NCBI GenBank assembly: GCA_965153455.1
Contig: OZ234494.1
Span: 11,594,001-11,658,000 of the forward strand
DNA: 64,000 nucleotides
Direction: 5' to 3'
From: Sphagnum compactum
Lineage: Eukaryota; Bryophyta; Sphagnopsida; Sphagnales
Numbering within the stretch: the stretch's first letter is position 1; every line of letters begins with the position of its first letter. This document shows positions 36,549 through 47,262 of the stretch, piece by piece. Made by a program: the position numbers and the translations under genes. The notes beneath the pieces were generated by a model. That model worked only from the letters and a program-made list of their open reading frames with translations. It searched no databases and was not told the origin of the DNA.

Positions 36549-37206
36549 GCTCTCTCCCTTTTTTTTGGTTCCTACGGAGGTGCGTCTTTTGGCCTTTGTT
36601 TGACCTTCCCTTTTTGTCTCCCCTATGATGGTTCCAACCATCGATCTTTTATTGGATTTTTATTTTGGTTTTTATAGATTTGTATGGTCCTTGAAGGCTA
36701 AGAGGAATGTTATGCTTTGTAACATACCAAAAAATATTGAAGAAAAATTAGTGAAGTACAACAAGTTTGTATGCATACATGCAAATTGCAATATTTATGA
36801 GCTAAGAACCTAAAGCAAGAAGATTGCATAGTTGGGAATGCACCAAGAGTTTGAATGAAATCAAGGCTGCAAGATGGGGTCAAGTTGCCTAGAAGCACAA
36901 AGCCTTTGGCAATGTTGTGACTTTGTGTCATCCTTCTTCTACTTGATTATGATGTCATGTTATGACCTACTATTTTTTTGGGTCAAAATGCTTGTGGTTT
37001 GCTCATCCATGTAAGGGACGACACCCACATATCCATAATCCATGTCCAATCTAAAGTTGGGTAGATATCAAGTACCATGAAACACAAATATCAAACAACT
37101 TGGCCAAAGACTTATTGTAATGAGATTGATAGACAAATAAGGTACAAACCACTGTTGGGCAAAGTATATGATTTATCATATGCCAATTCTCAAAATGGCC
37201 TTGGGT
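36549..37206. other. Intergenic DNA, nothing supported
   Basis: A 62-codon frame (36625-36813) has no recognisable features. Confidence 0.4.
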
Positions 37207-37404
37207 GAACCAGCACCCACATTGTACCATGATAAAAAAAAACCCCCTAAATTTCAGGTAAATTGCTTCTGAATATTATAAATATCACTTATGGTAACAC
37301 TAAATATCAAGGTTTCCAAGTCCAAATCTAATATTTCTTGAGTCTAATATGGCCAATGAATAAGGCCTCACTCAAGAAGGCAAAGGTACCAGTGTAAGTG
37401 CCCC
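37207..37404 (-). mobile_element. MITE-like element, family C copy 2
   Basis: Inverted and diverged relative to the copy at 6965-7225. Its plus-strand left end is ACCAGCACCCACATTGTACC; the other end is decayed. Shared interior blocks include ggccatatta, tttggacttgg and tatttataatatt. Confidence 0.55.
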
Positions 37405-38109
37405 ATTCACCCTCGCGCTTAGAACATGGGACCAAATGAATTTATTTCTTCTCCATCCATTAGTTTCTCCTCAAGAGGGCAGAGCCAATAAAGTGTGGCA
37501 ATGAATAAAGCAGCTCATTGCTCTGCAGTTTATTTCAACGCCCATTCAGGTTTTGAATGAAATCGCATGTGAGACAATACAATCATCGAGCATGGTTAGG
37601 TAATTTAAATATGAATGAGTAGAAACAACCTAAAGAGTTTATATGCCTAAACATACACTAGTGCAAACATTTGGTATTTGAAATTTATTGAAATCCTCAT
37701 TTATTTTTCATTTTTCCTCATGATACTTGGCAAGTATTCTCATGACATTTACCTACCAGGTATCACATGCAAAATAAAATAAAACAAAATTATGCCGGTG
37801 CGTTAAGTATGCCAATGACCTCTAAGGATGACATTTTTGAGATAAGCGTCCATCAGCTTCACCCTTGGTGGCCACTTATTTCGAGACCATCCCACTTTGA
37901 GGGCATTGCTCTACACTTAAAACCACCTTGGACAAATTTCTTCAAATCCCTTCCTACACCTCCTGGTGAATTTAGTTAAGTTCATGATAACCTTAAGTCT
38001 CATGCTTTACAATGAGTAAAGCCTGGACGGCATTCCCAAAATGCAAGGCCAAACTCAGCTAGAGTAGAGCAGCCCATCACTGACCATTAGCCTATCACTG
38101 ATCACTTTG

Positions 38110-38510
38110 GCAAATCTTTCTCACTTTTTCTCCATTTTGAGTGATTAAAAATGTCATAGGAGCACCTTCTCAAGCTCTACAAAGCATCTTTGAAATACAA
38201 AGCCAAAGGAGCAGCCAAAAAAGATCAGTAAAGAAAATACGTTTTTTCTAATTACAAAACGCATTTTTTTTTTCATTTTGACCCCTCCAGCTTCATCAGC
38301 GCATAACTTTCTCATTTTTTTTTTCAAATTGAGTGATTTAAACTGTTTTGAAATCTCCATCTTAAGCTCTACAACTCATCTTCTTAACTCTAAAGGCAAC
38401 AAGGTAATCTTTGAGGATTTTGGGAGGGGATTGAAAATAGGCTATGAGCTGTTCGGTCAAAGATTTTCTGTAAAAATGACCCCCCTACTTCAGGGGACTG
38501 CAACCTTCTC
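38110..38510 (+). repeat. Tandem pair of a ~200-bp unit
   Basis: Both units start ctttctca then poly-T, continue with attttgagtgatt/aaattgagtgatt and aagctctacaa, and end with attttgacccc/aaaatgacccccct. Diverged. Possibly part of a retroelement terminal region (inference). Confidence 0.5.
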
Positions 38511-39190
38511 ACCTCCAATTCATTTTTGCCGATTTTTAGTGTGATAGATGTGCCAAAAGGATGCTCCATCTACTCTTTGAACACCATAAACAATGTAGCC
38601 CTCCTGCAAAAACAGCGAGCAAACCCTTGGGCTGTTCTACCCTACCAACTTGTCTTAGGTCCCTTCCGTTAGAAATGTTGTCACCCCAGGACTTTACACT
38701 ACTCAATGTTTGAAATTCCCTATGGATCAATGAGAGAATAAAGATGAGTAAAGTACAAATACAGCTGAGTAAAATATAGATTTATGGTAAACTCTGTACT
38801 CAACCTTAGGATCACACAAGTTTCTTCAAACTTTTATGATTCACCTGTCAGTGCTGACTTATTTCTAAATAAGAGATGAAAACATCCCACATGCAAATGT
38901 TACCTTTCCTAATAATGCATGCACAAGCACATGCATAAATATTTAATCTTAACTCAAATAATTTACAGTTAAAAAAATGTTAAGTGCATGAACCTGAAAT
39001 ATCTAGAATAAAAATAACTTGATAAAAGTAACTTACTTACAAGATGTTGACATTCAACACAATGGCTAGGAGCACAATAAAGAGAAGAACAGGCAAATCA
39101 TCACTTCCATTAGCCAAGATTGACATTCTATTTGTTTTACTAAATACCAAATTCTCCAAGAAAACAAATGAAAAGCAACATCAAATTTTT
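38511..39190. other. Intergenic DNA, nothing supported
   Basis: AT-rich, with short non-domain open frames only. Confidence 0.4.
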
Positions 39191-39194
39191 TCTT

Positions 39195-39345
39195 GTTTTG
39201 AAAAAGAGAGTTTTAGGGGCGTGTGGGAAGGAGATACTAACTAATCCGGTCAATTGGGCACCCACCACATACCTGGGAATTCGAACCCACAACCTCTGGG
39301 GTCCTGAGGGGCTTCCCTTGCTCCTTCCTTTTGGCTCTGGAAACC
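39195..39345 (-). mobile_element. Probable tRNA-derived SINE fragment
   Basis: The minus strand contains GGGTTCGAATTCCC, a match to the pol III B-box consensus GGTTCGANTCC with one extra base. It is preceded by aggaaggagcaagggaagcc and followed by gtggtgggtgcccaattg. No full tRNA cloverleaf is possible. No clear box A or target duplication, so the class is inferred. Confidence 0.5.
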
Positions 39346-40490
39346 CTAAAATCACCAAACCCTAATTCTGTCTACCGTGTTGGCTTCTGCTTTGCTCTCG
39401 TTTTCCCGTTGTTTGTTGTTGTGTCTCTTGTGCGTTTTTGGTGTGGCGGGATTCGTTGCGAGTGTCTTGTTTGTGTTTCATAATTATGCCTGATTGCTTC
39501 CTGCTGAAGTATTTTTCTTTGAGGTGGTTTGAAGATTTACGCAGCAAAATCTGGGTTGTTTTTGGAAGTGGTTTTTGCGTCTCTGGTTGGGAGTTTGGTG
39601 GTGGGGGTGGGGGAGAGAGATAGAGGAGAGACAGAGGAGCGTTTTAGGGGATTTTCAGTCATCTGTGGTGGTGGAGGAGGAAAGGGAGGAGCGCAGGAGA
39701 GAAAGCGGTGCAGACGGCAGAAGGCGCAGTTGTCTCATGGTTTTCTGACAAAACCCTAGGTATGATATCTCTCTATCTCATGCTTTTCTGACACTTTTTG
39801 AATTTTACTGCGGATTTTTTCGCGGTTTTGGTTGGTCTATTATGAATTTCGAAGTTCTCGAGCTCTTTTACTTTTTAGGGTTTTTTTTTTTCTTTTGCAA
39901 GGTCCTCGTTTGTTTCTCTCGAATTTGTCCTCCTCTGCCATTTTCCTTTCTACATTTGCAACTATGTGTGTGATACGCCGATGACAAGGGCAGGCACTTT
40001 TCAAGTTGCATCAGTTAATTACAGGAGCATTGTAGTTTAGGGTTAGGGTTCTCACTGTCTAGGTTTATTATCACAGACTACTTCCCTTACGCCTTGGGAT
40101 TTGGACAAACAGAGACTAGAATCATAGAACAGTTCTGTGAAGAATTGCAATGAGGCTCTGCTGCTGAAGTCCATGAATTCCTAAAGAATGATGCTGCTGC
40201 CACTCTTGAAAGTTAAATTCTCAAATTAAACTTGCAGGCTGCAGCAGAGCTAGCCTGAAAACTTGAAATTCTATATGCATATGAACTGATAGCCCTTCAC
40301 TGATCAGCTTTCAATGTCGGTCAATCAGATGTTGCACACTGATAGTTAACCTCTGTTGTCATCGAGGATAGGTTTTTACTTTGATATTGCACTTTGCATA
40401 TATGTTTCTGTGCCCTGGGAGGTTTTTTGAAACATTGATGGTGGGCAAGGTGGGACTGGTATTGAAAGATAACAGCAAGACAAGTGAAGG
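39346..40490 (+). promoter_or_regulatory. Promoter and 5' leader of the NOSIP-like gene
   Basis: Holds telo-box-like aaccctaa (near 39351 and 39360) and agggttagggtt (near 40038). A plausible untranslated first exon ends at ...aaaccctag before gtatgatatct (near 39758), a good splice donor, which suggests a leader intron. The ATG context at 40491 follows gtgaagg. Confidence 0.4.
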
Positions 40491-41655
40491 ATGCCGCAGC
40501 GCCATTCGAAAAACAACAATGATCTTGCATTCTTCACATATGATGAGAGAAAGAAGTTAGGGTATGGGACACAAAAGGAGCGGCTTGGGAAGGACTCCAT
40601 CAAGCCATTTGATTTCTGTTGCATATGCTTGCAACCTGTCATTGATCCTCTCTGCTGCCTCAAAGGACATCTCTTCTGTAAAGAATGTATCTTTGAGTGC
40701 CTGCTGGCCCAGAAGAAAGACATCAAGAGGTTAGACTGATGTTTGCCTCTGTCCTTCTATCAGTGTACATTCCTATTGGTGGCAGATTTATGCAAGGAGT
40801 ATTTGCATTGTCATAGTCCTATCAGTATTTTACAGCTGAACCTTTATAGTTTGTACATGATCTTGCTCTTGACATGTGCTGTAGGGTTTCAGATGTTTTG
40901 TTCCTTCATTCAGAGACATATTCAATCAGATGACAGAGCTTAGGGAAGTTTTTTCTACTGGAACTTGTGTAAGCAGGAAAGTGGCAGCCTTTAATCTACA
41001 GCAAAAGCAAGATCAAGAGGAGGAATTGGAAAAAAGGACACTGGAGAGGGAGAGACAGCTTGATGCATTTGATCATCAAAATAGCAGTGCTGTACCACAT
41101 CAACAAGGAACGCAGCTTGCAGATGGTCGTCATGCTTTTCATGGAGCTAACAGTGTCCGGGTAACTGCTTATGAGGAAGAAGCTTTACGGACAATGAAGG
41201 CATTTTGGCTCCCATCTGCTACCCCTGAAGCTCAAGAAAGAGTTCCGGCTCCTTCAATGGACACTTGTTGTCCTCAAGGTAATGAGAAATTGAGGCTCAA
41301 GGATCTGTTTCCAATCACCTTCACAGATGTTCCTCACCAAGAGAAGAAGGAAATCAATATGCATGCAGTGAAGTATCTTTGTCCTTCCTGTTCTGTGACC
41401 TTCACAAACACGCAGACATTGGTTGCTGTCAGCTCATGTGGGCATGTTTTTTGCAAGAAATGTGCGGATCAGTTTGTGGCACAGGATAAGAGCTGCTTAG
41501 CCTGCAACAAAGTCTGCAAATCAAAAAATCTAGTAGTGTTGGAGAAAGGGGGAACTGGATTTTCTGGACATGATGAGAACCTGGAAGCTACCACTTTTAA
41601 ACATGTTGGTAGTGGGACTGGAATGGGCCTTTCCCGGCCCACAACACAGTTGTAG
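40491..41655 (+). CDS. NOSIP / CSU1-type RING (U-box-like) protein, two exons
   Basis: Exons 40491-40729 and 40977-41655 (GT-AG, phase 2) give 305 residues, close to the Arabidopsis CSU1/NOSIP homologue. The start MPQRHSKNNNDLA is the invariant family N-terminus. Next come YGTQKERLGKDSIKPFD, a first Cys/His module (C43, C46, H60, C63, C66, C70), an Arg/Glu coiled segment (EEELEKRTLERERQLDAFD), the family motif FHGANSVR, EEEALRTMKAFWLPS, and a C-terminal RING-like module (LCPSC ... CGHVFCKKC ... CLAC). It ends GGTGFSGH ... GSGTGMGLSRP, the conserved tail. Known roles: animal NOSIP binds nitric oxide synthase and is a ubiquitin ligase; plant CSU1 is an E3 acting on COP1/SPA1. Nuclear action is likely. 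It lies tail to tail with the NPR1-like gene. Confidence 0.95.
40730..40976 (+). other. Intron of the NOSIP-like gene (247 bp)
   Basis: Donor AAGAG|gttaga and acceptor gtaagcag|GAAAGT. Joining restores KKDIKR-KVAAFN, in register with the family. Confidence 0.85.
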
Positions 41656-42328
41656 TTGTTAATCAATTTAAGGAATCATATTTCTAGCTAGTTCTGGTGT
41701 TCTTTACACATTTAATGTGTCAAAAAGAATTCAAGCATTCCCAAACTCTGTTGTCCTTATGCAAACAAGAAAGTTAGGTCTTAGAAGTGTATGTGCTAAA
41801 TTGAGTTGGAGAAATTTTTGTTTCTTCCATTCATGAATGCCATTGTTCAGTTTGTAGCAGATTGTTGTTGAAGTTTCCAATCAGTGTCCATGGGGTAAGC
41901 CTTTGCACATGCTCATATTATGAAATACGTACATTGTCATGACAAATGGCTGACAAATTCTGACATTACTCAGCTGGTATAAATACATTCCTCAAATCCT
42001 TGTGACAAATTGTACACAGCCAAATTACCACCAAATGGTGGCAAGTTGCCTTTGCTCAAATACCACTGCTGATTCCCACAAACAAGCACCACAATCCTGG
42101 TTTGAAGGTTTTCAGTGATTATCATCATTGCGAAACCATCAGCACCTTGTGACCATTTTGGTCTGAATCAAAAACTAGGCTCCTCTAGAAAAAAGTCACT
42201 AACAAGAACAGTAACAACAAACCCCATTCTACAAATCTCATTCTACACAAATTTGAGAAATCCAAAATCATGGACCCTTTGTTTGTTGGGGGTCCAAATC
42301 TAGGGGCAAAAGCCTCATCTAAAGCTTG
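41656..42328. other. Convergent intergenic region, 3' UTRs of both genes
   Basis: 673 bp separate the two stop codons. Both 3' UTRs must terminate here, so antisense overlap of transcripts is possible. No gene-like ORF. Confidence 0.5.
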
Positions 42329-45300
42329 TCAATCATGCCAGCCAATCTCATTGATTGTTGATGAAGTCAATGAAGAGGACAACAATGATTTACTCACTTT
42401 TCTTGACATGTTCTGATTGTCGATTTCTCCCATATCCTTTATAAACGCTTCAGCCAACATAAAATTGAGCTCAGCAAAGCGCCGTTTTTTCTTGATTTGC
42501 TCCTCAGAGCTTTCTTTCTCCGACAGATCCAACACTTCTTCATCAGTGACATATGTGTCTACGACCCTTGCACAGTTGGGAAAGATCCTCTGTGCGCACT
42601 CAACTGCAAAACAATTATTGACCACAGCAATTAGTGTAAAAGTGGGGATCACAGATCTGAAAACCCACCCCGACGACTCCTACCCATCTGTATATACATG
42701 ATCTACAAGTCTCATCAAGGAAGTGGGTCAGTATGAGAGTGCAGTGTAAGTAAAAGGAACCAACTGCTCACCTGTTGTGCGAAGTGCAACTATTCTTTGC
42801 AACAGTGCTTCATTCATGGCTGTCATCTTCACCTCAACCCCATGACTGTTGAACAAAGGTCCACCAGCTTGTATCATGGCTGGTGTTTCTCTCGAATCCA
42901 CCACCTGCTTCAATTGTCTCCTGCCACTCTTCACCCTTGTTGAAGTCACAGATGAACCATTGTCAACGCCTGTGAACTGAGGGGTGGAATCCAAGTGTGT
43001 GATGCTCAAAAGAATCTTTGACTGTTGTGGGAACAGCAATCGCCCGAACGAAACTGCAACACATCACCATCTGATCAGGCAATGACATTTGCAAGGAACT
43101 TCATATTGGCACAATCTGCATAGACAGAATCCTGGACTAAATTCGGAATGTTCAAATTTGCAAACCGGCAGCTGAAATGCATAGACCAACTTTTGTATGG
43201 AAGTGGAATTGGCTAAGCTACTGAAGGTTTCTCCACAGGCTTACCTCGGTTTTCCAAATAGGGAAGAGATTCCTGAAGCTCTTTTTCCTGCCAGAGGGGC
43301 ACACTTAACACATCTGCAGTTGGCTTTGAGAAGGTCCATGTGTTTCTTTCTGCTTGCTCTGCTTGCTCCAGTATGTCAATACAGAGATGATCTTTCTGGT
43401 ACTCATCATCAACATCCTGGGCCTCAGTTTTCTTTCCCAACCGCCTACAAATCTGAAGGGCAGTGCGTCCATCCGGGGTAACGTCCTGCAAGTTTGCGCC
43501 TCTCGCCAGCAGTGCCCCAATCATTTGAGGTTCCCTTCTCAAAGCTGCAACATGCAGCACTGTGAAACCTCTTTCGTTCCGCAAATTTGTGTCTGCATCA
43601 AAACCAAAGCCACACAGTAAGTGAACACTGTTCTGCTTGAATAACAAAGAACCTGGAAAAATTGTGCAATGAAAAAATGAGCCAGCCACGTCACCCAAAT
43701 CACCTGCAATCTCCAGTTCCAGCAGGTCTACCATGATCTTTGGATCACAATACATAGCTGCATAGTGAAGTCCATAAGTAAAATTTAATGTAGTCCTCTC
43801 CTCCTTCAACAGCATCTGTACAAGTTCCACATCATCCAGATCCAGTGCCCTGTTCCCCCACACAAACAAGTCTCATCCATTATTCCCTCACCCCACCTGA
43901 GCATCCAAGACTGACTTTCACCGGCAAGTAATTTTTCAAAAACTTGCAAAACTACTGGAAGGACAAAGAACAGCAGCACTAAAGAGGACAGATTTCAGGT
44001 TCTGACAAGTGTGAAGAATCCTTGAACCAACCAAGATCTCAACCCAAGATGAGATATGAGATGCAAGCATTGCCTGTATATTTGCTTGCATTGCTTTGCT
44101 TGTGGAGAATCCATATCCAACTCTGGTACACCAAGCCTGCGACGCAGATCCACCACTTCCTCCATCGCTGATTTGGAAAGCTCCTTCTTGAGAGTGAAAA
44201 TACTGAGCTCAGAATGTGCAATCACTTGTAAGCACATGGAACGAAGGTGCGAAGCACCGTGAGCATCCGCAACTGCTAAGATGAGCAAGATGTCATCCAC
44301 TTGAGCATGGTGCACCATGTTCATCAAGTGTTGCTGCATCACAACATCAAACAACAGTTTAACACTCAGTTTAGGCAAAACAGAATGTTGTGTGGGAAAC
44401 TGGTGGGTGCACAAACTGGTGTGCCTCTCCCACATCAAAAGTCCACAGTACATGTTTTGACAAAACACAAATAGCCACTGCTGCAACCATGGCATTGATG
44501 AACAAAAGACATTTCATTCTTTCGGAATGTTTCTTCCTTGAAACCCTTCTCTGTGCCCTAAACCCCCTGAAAACTCAAACACACCATTAGAAAACTTCCA
44601 GGAGATGAAATTCTTTCTCCTCAGAAAAACTTCAGAGTATAAGCCCAAAAAGGAAACGAAAAAGAGGAAGAAGAAACTCTTGCCCAGTGATGAAATTCTC
44701 TCAGGAGAACAGGAAGAGCAATGAAAGAAATTGGCAGCGATGAGATTCCCTGAGAGAAAATCTTTCAAGTATCAGCAAAACAAAGACGAGGAATCAGGAA
44801 ATCAACTCAGCAAAAGAATTCTCCTGCCAGTGCGACAATTTCTCTCACAAGAAGAGGAAGAAGAAGACAAGCTCTACACCCCAGTGATAAAATTCTCTCA
44901 GAAAAAACCTTCCATCCATCCACACAACAACAACAACAACAACGAGGAAGAAGAAGACAAGATGATGATCTCCCTCCCCAGTGATGAAATTCTCTCAGGA
45001 AAAAACAAAACAAAACAAAATTGCCGAAGAAAATGCTTGGGGGTGGGTGGTGGTGTACCTGAGCAGCGGCCTTCAACTCCGAGATTTCGAGAATGGAAGA
45101 TGCGCGGAGAATCTCGAGAACGAATTCGATGGCAGGTTGGCAAGTGATGTGGGGACAAGAAGGATCCAAACAGGAAACACTGCTGCTGCAGACAACGGGA
45201 TTCATTCCTCCACTCCCGTACACGTACCCCATCACTGCCATGAAAGCTTCGTAGCCTACCTTCTCGCCCTTGTCGTTGTTCTTCATCAGCGTCTCCAGTT

Positions 45301-45655
45301 TTACCTCCACCGCTTTGGTCGCATCCTCCTCCCTCCTCTCCTCCTTGTTCTTGTTGTTGTTCTCAGCAGCAGCTGCAAACAATCTCCGGAAGTATGGACA
45401 GCGGACTGCCAAGATGCATCTGTGCGCCGCTACTCTCTTGCCGTCCACGTGAATGATCACATCGCTGAAAGTCTCATCGGCCGGACGATACAACAAGCTT
45501 TCGATGTCGGACACTAGCTTCTCCACTCCTGCTGCTGCTGCTCCTGTGCTGCCTCCGTTACAGCTGCTACACACACTGCTATTGGTGGTCACACCGCTTA
45601 TCACAATGGAATCCTGCGATACCGGCGATGGCGGCGACGCCATGAAACACTCCAT
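42329..45655 (-). CDS. NPR1-like protein (BTB/POZ, ankyrin, NPR1 C-terminal domain), six exons
   Basis: Transcriptional co-regulator of the NPR family, which controls salicylate-dependent immunity with TGA factors. Exons: 45655-45059, 44333-44074, 43849-43704, 43592-43245, 43053-42772, 42603-42329; phases 0, 2, 1, 1, 1 close to give 635 residues (NPR1 is 593). Domains: BTB with FSDVIIHVDGKRVAAHRCIL; NPR-type C2HC finger CLDPSCPHITC (Cys162, Cys167, His169, Cys172); MVHHAQVDDILLIL helix; ankyrins including ALDLDDVELVQMLLKEE and RGFTVLHVAALRREPQ; DGRTALQICRRL; CIDILEQAEQAER; YLENRVSFGRLLFP; and a C-terminal CAQRIFPNC...QIKKKRRFAELN with a basic nuclear-signal-like cluster. Exon 2 ends in a GC donor. 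The NPR1/2/3/4 type is favoured over BOP, because the C-terminal domain is present, but the salicylate-core region is poorly conserved. Confidence 0.93.
43593..43703 (-). other. In-frame, stop-free 111-nt intron of the NPR1-like gene
   Basis: Donor GCAG|GTGATT and acceptor GATGCAG|ACACAA, phase 1. Splicing gives LLELEIADTNLRNERGFTV, which matches the NPR1 ankyrin register. Because the length is 37 codons with no stop, retention would add a hydrophobic insert between ankyrin repeats without breaking the frame. Confidence 0.8.
43850..44073 (-). other. GC-AG intron of the NPR1-like gene (224 bp)
   Basis: Exon 2 ends ATATACAG and the intron begins GCAATG; the acceptor is GGAACAG|GGCACT. Only this join gives QIYRALDLDDVELV, matching the family. 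Nearby GT dinucleotides would put the ankyrin region out of frame. Confidence 0.8.
44580..45005 (-). repeat. Repeats within intron 1 of the NPR1-like gene
   Basis: On the plus strand a 25-bp phrase, cccagtgatgaaattctctc then agga, recurs in diverged form near 44587, 44686, 44735, 44823, 44880 and 44979, interleaved with gaggaagaagaagacaag blocks. Intron 1 spans 44334-45058. Confidence 0.7.
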
Positions 45656-45675
45656 TCTTGTTCTCTTCCTCCTCT
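45656..45675 (-). promoter_or_regulatory. Purine-rich element abutting the NPR1-like start codon
   Basis: On the minus strand the 20 nt before the ATG are GAGGAGGAAGAGAACAAGA-rich, almost all purine. It resembles the R-motif described in leaders of Arabidopsis immune genes. Function here is inference. Confidence 0.4.
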
Positions 45676-45819
45676 AGCTACTCCACTTTGTTTCCGCCTC
45701 CAGCTGCTTTCTATCCGCCGAAACTGCTCACAGAAGGAGTCGCTTAAGCTTCTAAACTTCCGTCCTTCAAGCTGCTGCCTGTCAAACACCTCTTGCTTCC
45801 TGGACGATTTTCCAGAAAT

Positions 45820-45890
45820 CTATATTCTCGTCATCATCACTACTCTCTCCCCTTGAGCCAACAGCTTTTGCAAAATACCTGGATCTCCAT
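45820..45890 (-). promoter_or_regulatory. Two short upstream ORFs in the NPR1-like leader
   Basis: uORF 1 (45890-45840) encodes MEIQVFCKSCWLKGRE then stop; uORF 2 (45837-45820) encodes MMTRI then stop. They lie 180-240 nt before the main ATG. They matter only if transcription starts upstream of 45890, which cannot be told from sequence. Confidence 0.35.
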
Positions 45891-46963
45891 CTATAAATCG
45901 CGTCAACTTCCAAAACCAAGTCTCGAGCTGGTAACGCCAAAGCTAGAAACCTTCATTCAAGCTTTGTTCAACTACTTTCTTCCTCCTTTTCAAAGCAACT
46001 ACAACACCGTTTGTTGTCATGAATCAGAACAACAAACAACCGCAACTTCCCCGGCTAATGCTCTTCCTCCATCGACTACGGCAAAAACTCTTCTCCTTGG
46101 CGGCGAGCGAGATCTTCTTCGAGACTCCAAAGAGCTTCTCAGTGCAGACGTTTGCACAAAACAACCTGTTTCTTTCCTCTGTTTCATAACTACCACAAAA
46201 CCTTCTTCACCATAATCACCACAACTACAACGTCTGAGTCTTTCGTCTTCCCCAGCGAGCTCGTTCCTTCTCCTCCTATTCCTCTTCCTCTGTCCTTTCT
46301 CTGTGTGCTTGCTTGCTGGCTTGATTGCTTTCAGAAGAGTGCTCTAGCTGGATCGTTTCAAACTGCACATACCCAAGATCGCCATTGCTCTTCCGTGTCT
46401 CTCTGGCATCCGTAGCAGGAGGAGCGCGTAGCATCAAATCTAGAAAACAAGATTCTTTCCGCGAAATCCGCGACCTTTGTCGCGATTCCAACGCTTCACG
46501 ACTCGCACTTTCTTCGTTCAGGGCTTTTGAAAGGAAAAATGTTCGCACTTTCTTCAAATTTTTGGGTTGACTGGGATGGATTTTGAAGGATTTCGAGAAA
46601 TTGGGTGTTTAATTTTTGCACCAAAAAGCACAAATCGGCCGATTTCCATCCAAATTTGGAGTCGGATAAGTCAAGAATCGGGTACAAAAGTGTGCAAATG
46701 TTTTCTCAGAAATTGCTAACTTTTTGTTGCTGCTGCTGGCTCAGTACCCCTGCGACTAAACCCTTGATCTTTAACTCAAGGTTAATCCAAGGTTAACTAT
46801 GATTTAAAATTCAAGGTTAATTTACAGTTGAACTGCTTGAGGAATCCTCCCCACTGGACCTACTTGAGGAATTTGGAAAAAAAAAAAAAAAACCCTTGAT
46901 TGGGAAAGAAAGGTTGTGTTATTTTTTAAAGAAATTGATAAATTATTCATATACTAAACAAGT
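45891..46963 (-). promoter_or_regulatory. Promoter-side region of the NPR1-like gene
   Basis: Gene-like composition continues to about 46.55 kb, suggesting a long leader or promoter. Beyond it AT-rich DNA resumes, with ggttaatccaaggttaac-type short repeats near 46780 and a poly-A run (46877-46893). Confidence 0.3.
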
Positions 46964-47262
46964 GTTTGTTTTGTTGGCCTTGCCTTGGTAGGCAAGGATA
47001 TTGCATTTAGATTCATTCTAGAGTATAGTAGCTTAATGGATTATGGCCCCCCCTGAGGTAATAGGTCTATTTTTATATAAGGATTTTTGAAAGATGATTT
47101 TTTTTTGGCTTGTGTTGAAACTTGAGATTAGTTATAGAGTTATAATATATCTTGAAGGATTTTGGTTTCTTTTAGAGGAATTTTTGAAGATTAGATTTTT
47201 TGCATTGTGAAATATTTGAGTTTCCATAATTCTTCTTTTGCCTTCAGATACTTTTTAATGTA
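46964..47262 (-). repeat. Dispersed family H, copy 2
   Basis: Reverse complement of the copy at 22115-22398, collinear over almost 300 bp with small indels. Confidence 0.8.

Noticed and set aside
45890-45910. TGACG/TTGAC element in the NPR1-like promoter
   Set aside because: A single 5-mer occurrence is uninformative in this length of sequence.
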